NCBI RefSeq assembly: GCF_014201905.1
Contig: NZ_JACHFM010000002.1
Span: 496,001-560,000, forward strand
Direction of reading: 5' to 3'
Length of the DNA stretch: 64,000 bases
Source of the DNA: Amaricoccus macauensis
GTDB taxonomy: Bacteria; Pseudomonadota; Alphaproteobacteria; Rhodobacterales; Rhodobacteraceae
The first letter of the stretch is position 1. The number at the start of each line of letters is the position of its first letter. Positions 61,783-64,000 of this stretch are shown here, one piece after another. The position numbers and the translations under genes are program-made. Under the pieces are notes generated by a model. That model was given only the letters and a program-made list of their open reading frames with translations. It did not search any database and had not been told where the DNA came from.

Positions 61783-61820
61783 GACCGGCGCCCCGGCCTG
61801 GGGCGTGATCGGAAGAAGCG

Positions 61821-61860
61821 GCTCGACAACACCTTGGTACCCGCGCAGCTCGACAATACC
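61821..61860. promoter_or_regulatory. Direct repeats in the divergent EPS promoter
   Basis: GCTCGACAACACC (61821-61833) and GCTCGACAATACC (61848-61860) are 13-base direct repeats with one mismatch and a 27-base period. They lie 38 bases upstream of the polymerase start, within the 273-base gap shared with the export gene. The remainder of the gap shows no other feature I trust. Confidence 0.45.
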
Positions 61861-62055
61861 AGCCGAGGATCCCCCGAGTGGCTCGCGGCGGTCAAGCGGG
61901 CGTGGCGGACCGCCGCTTCATCCGAATGGCCAAGGTTCCCGGCCCCGGGTGGCCCGGGATCGACCGAAGGTGTGAGGCCCGCGGCCCGCCTTAGCCCGGT
62001 TGCCACGTTCAACGGCGGGCGCGCCCGGGATATGGTGGCGGCTGCATCCGTATGA

Positions 62056-63294
62056 GTGGGTCCGGTTACGCCAGTGTCAGGTTTGTTGCGAGTTGGGTTC
62101 AACCCGTCTGCCGCGTGGCTTCTCGGGCCCGCGCTCTGGGTGGCGTTGCCGATGCAGGCACGCGCCGACTATCTGGTACAGCGCGGCGACGTGCTCTTCG
62201 TCTCCATCGCCGAGGATCATGACGCCGGGCGCGAGGCGAAGGTGAACGCCGATGGCCGGATCATGTTGCCGCACATCGGCGGCGTCATGGTCGCCGGCAG
62301 TGACCTCGACACCATCCGGCACCGCATTGAATCCTCGCTCAGCGATCAGGCGATCATCCGCAAGCCGACTGTCGTGGTGGAGGTCTCGACCTACCGCCCG
62401 GTCTACGTGGGTGGGGCGGTCGCCCGTCCGGGCGCGATCGGCTTCGACGTCGGGCTCACGGTGCGGCAGGCGCTGGTCCTCGCCGGCGGGGTCGACCGCT
62501 CCGGTGACCCGAAGCTGCCGACCACCGAGGCCCTGCTGGAGCTGAAGGCGAAGTTCAAGACCAACGCCGCGGAGCTCGTCGACGTCGACGGGTCGATCGC
62601 CCGCCTGCGGGCGGCCCTGACCGAGTCGCCGAAGATGGACACCGCGGGTGTGGCGCGGGCCGGCGTCGCGCCGCAGGACACCGCGTCGATCCTGTCGCTT
62701 GACGACGACCTGTTGCGCGACGAGCTCGCGACGCGCGCCGCCGATGCCGCGCACCTCGAGGATCTGGTAAGTCTCGTCGATTTCGAGATCGACACTCTCG
62801 CGAAGCAGGCGACACTGCAGGAAGCAGAGCAGAAGTCGCAGCAATCGGAGGTCGAGACTGCGACAAAGCTCCATGAAAAGGGGCTCCTGCCGCTGCCGCG
62901 CGTGCAGGAGCTGGAGCGCGAGCGCTCGCGGCTGCAGCGCGACCTGCTCGAGAACCAGTCCTTCACCGCGCGGGCGCAGCAGAATAAGGCGTCAAGCGAG
63001 TACGATCTCCGGTCGGCCGATGCGAAATGGCGCGTGGACCTTCAGGAGAAGCTGCGCGGCGCACTCGTGCATCGCATGAAACTCAAGGCCGAGTCCGAGG
63101 TCATCGCCGGTAGTCTGGTCGCCGCGGGGGTGTCGCTCGTCGGTGATGACGCGTTCGACGCGGTGACACCGGAAGTCATCATTCACCGGAATGTCGAGGG
63201 CCACGATCAGACCATCGACGCAGATATGGACACCGAGATCCTGCCGGCCGACGTCCTCGACGTCTCGGTCGCGACAGGGGGGAGCGCGGGATGA
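62056..63294 (+). CDS. ExoF-like polysaccharide export protein
   Basis: Periplasmic/outer-membrane polysaccharide export component of 412 residues. Signal peptide ends QARA before DYLVQRGDVLFVSIAEDHD, the start of the Poly_export domain; VNADGRIMLPHIGGVMVAGS, then a SLBB-like segment RPVYVGGAVARPGAIGFDVG follow. Residues about 180-360 form a long coiled coil (LHEKGLLPLPRVQELERERS), as in ExoF of Sinorhizobium. GTG start at 62056. Works downstream of the polymerase; its stop overlaps the next gene as ATGA. Confidence 0.87.
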   Translation: MGPVTPVSGLLRVGFNPSAAWLLGPALWVALPMQARADYLVQRGDVLFVSIAEDHDAGREAKVNADGRIMLPHIGGVMVAGSDLDTIRHRIESSLSDQAIIRKPTVVVEVSTYRPVYVGGAVARPGAIGFDVGLTVRQALVLAGGVDRSGDPKLPTTEALLELKAKFKTNAAELVDVDGSIARLRAALTESPKMDTAGVARAGVAPQDTASILSLDDDLLRDELATRAADAAHLEDLVSLVDFEIDTLAKQATLQEAEQKSQQSEVETATKLHEKGLLPLPRVQELERERSRLQRDLLENQSFTARAQQNKASSEYDLRSADAKWRVDLQEKLRGALVHRMKLKAESEVIAGSLVAAGVSLVGDDAFDAVTPEVIIHRNVEGHDQTIDADMDTEILPADVLDVSVATGGSAG

Positions 63295-64000
63295 CCGAGG
63301 CCACTGCATCGTCAGCGGCGGCACAGACGCCGCGCCTGAGCGTGATCATCAACAATTACAATTACGCGGGCTTCGTCTCGCGCGCGATCGACAGCGTCCT
63401 TGCCGAAGGCCACCCGGAGACGGAAATCGTGGTCGTCGACGACGGCTCGACCGACGGCTCCCGCGAGGTTCTCGCGAGCTACGGCGACCGGATCGCCACG
63501 GTGCTGCAGGTGAACCAGGGGCAGGCGGCGGCGATCAACGCCGGGGTGCGCGCTGCCCGCGGCGACGTGCTCCTGTTCCTCGACGCCGACGACTGGATCC
63601 TGCCCGGTCGCCTCAGGGCGGTCGATGCGGCGTTCGCGGCCAATCCGGAGGCCGCGCTCGTCTACCATCGTCTGCAACCGATGCGTTCCGATGGCACGCT
63701 GGTCATGAAGACGATCCCGCGCACGCTGGGCGCGGGCAATCTCGTGCCGCAACTGGTGCGAAGCGCCGGCTGGTGGGACTTTCCGCTGACCTCCGCGCTC
63801 GCCGTGCGCAAGGGCGCGTGGTATGCGGCCGGGCCGATCCCGCCGGAGTTCCGCATTTCGGCCGACGCCTGGATCGTCGGCATCCTGCCCTTCATCGGCC
63901 CGGTGGTGGCATTGCCGGAGGCGCTTGGCGCCTACCGCATTCACCAGAACACCTGGTACCGGGCGACTGAGGACGCGGGCACGCTTCGCAAGCGCATGGC
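63291..64000 (+). CDS. Glycosyltransferase family 2 (C-terminus beyond right edge)
   Basis: About 236 codons are visible from ATG 63291, which overlaps the exoF-like stop. GT-A fold: LSVIINNYNYAGFVSRAIDS, EIVVVDDGSTDGSREVLASY with the nucleotide-binding Asp, QAAAINAGVRAARGDVLLFL and the DxD-type LDADDWILPGRL. SAGWWDFPLTSALAVRKGAW and RIHQNTWY are typical of EPS transferases. No stop occurs before base 64000. Confidence 0.9.
   Translation, partial: MTEATASSAAAQTPRLSVIINNYNYAGFVSRAIDSVLAEGHPETEIVVVDDGSTDGSREVLASYGDRIATVLQVNQGQAAAINAGVRAARGDVLLFLDADDWILPGRLRAVDAAFAANPEAALVYHRLQPMRSDGTLVMKTIPRTLGAGNLVPQLVRSAGWWDFPLTSALAVRKGAWYAAGPIPPEFRISADAWIVGILPFIGPVVALPEALGAYRIHQNTWYRATEDAGTLRKRM

Overview
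The window is a high-GC alphaproteobacterial chromosome segment whose coding frames strongly prefer G or C in the third position. The closest fit is Rhodobacterales or a near relative. Supporting genes are a class I lysyl-tRNA synthetase, ornithine-lipid genes olsB-olsA, phosphatidylcholine synthase, a hexameric tyrosine-coordinated heme protein, an EcfG-like sigma factor behind an EcfG-type promoter, a phasin, and an IolC-DUF2090 fusion. These assignments rest on reading the sequence and on family knowledge; no database search was run.

Layout. 1-3.5 kb: lysK (N-terminal part only), an MHS-family MFS transporter, a secreted DsrE-like protein and an ABM-domain protein. 3.5-7.8 kb (minus): a reductive pyrimidine or hydantoin catabolism operon (amidohydrolase, a small unknown protein, dihydropyrimidinase, a lipoprotein, an ABC ATPase) whose ABC permease and binding-protein genes are absent. 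7.9-12.7 kb: a membrane-anchored protein with a duplicated domain, kup, and an M48 lipoprotein protease. 12.8-14.5 kb: tRNA-Arg(CCU), olsB and olsA. 14.5-19.1 kb: a tightly overlapping five-gene branched-chain amino acid-type ABC operon. 19.2-25 kb: the ECF sigma gene, pyrG, secG, a PadR-DUF2218 fusion with its dyad operator, and adenine deaminase. 25-29.4 kb: an Mla/MCE lipid-transport operon. 29.5-36.3 kb: tyrS, anmK, ubiK-like, ybjN-like, an aromatic-acid MFS transporter, proC, a phasin and csaA. 36.3-38.6 kb: two divergent oxidoreductases. 38.7-44.2 kb: the myo-inositol genes iolR-iolC-iolD-iolB with IolR-type and LacI-type operator candidates. 44.3-48.6 kb: pcs, an AraC regulator, an alkyl-DNA repair pair (ogt plus a 2OG-Fe(II) oxygenase) and a heme-peroxidase operon (HTHP-DUF2945-DUF488). 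48.6-49.4 kb: a scar with an IS5-type transposase tail and an AlbA_2 gene fragment beside tRNA-Asn(GUU). 49.5-51.6 kb: an overlapping vWA / J-domain / cysteine hydrolase operon. 51.7-53.8 kb: glgX. 53.8-64 kb: an exopolysaccharide locus (flippase, two glycosyltransferases on the minus strand, a beta-helix protein, an O-antigen polymerase/ligase, an ExoF-like export protein, and a GT2 cut by the right edge).

Most of the window is ordinary, densely packed core and catabolic sequence with many ATGA, GTGA or TGATG stop-start overlaps. The features most worth a second look are the two kinds of operator in front of iolC, the PadR-DUF2218 fusion with an internal start, the vWA/J-domain/hydrolase operon, the ogt-2OG oxygenase pair, the duplicated-domain membrane protein, the EcfG promoter on a sigma gene with no nepR or phyR nearby, and the tRNA-Asn scar. 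I saw no CRISPR array, prophage or complete insertion sequence.
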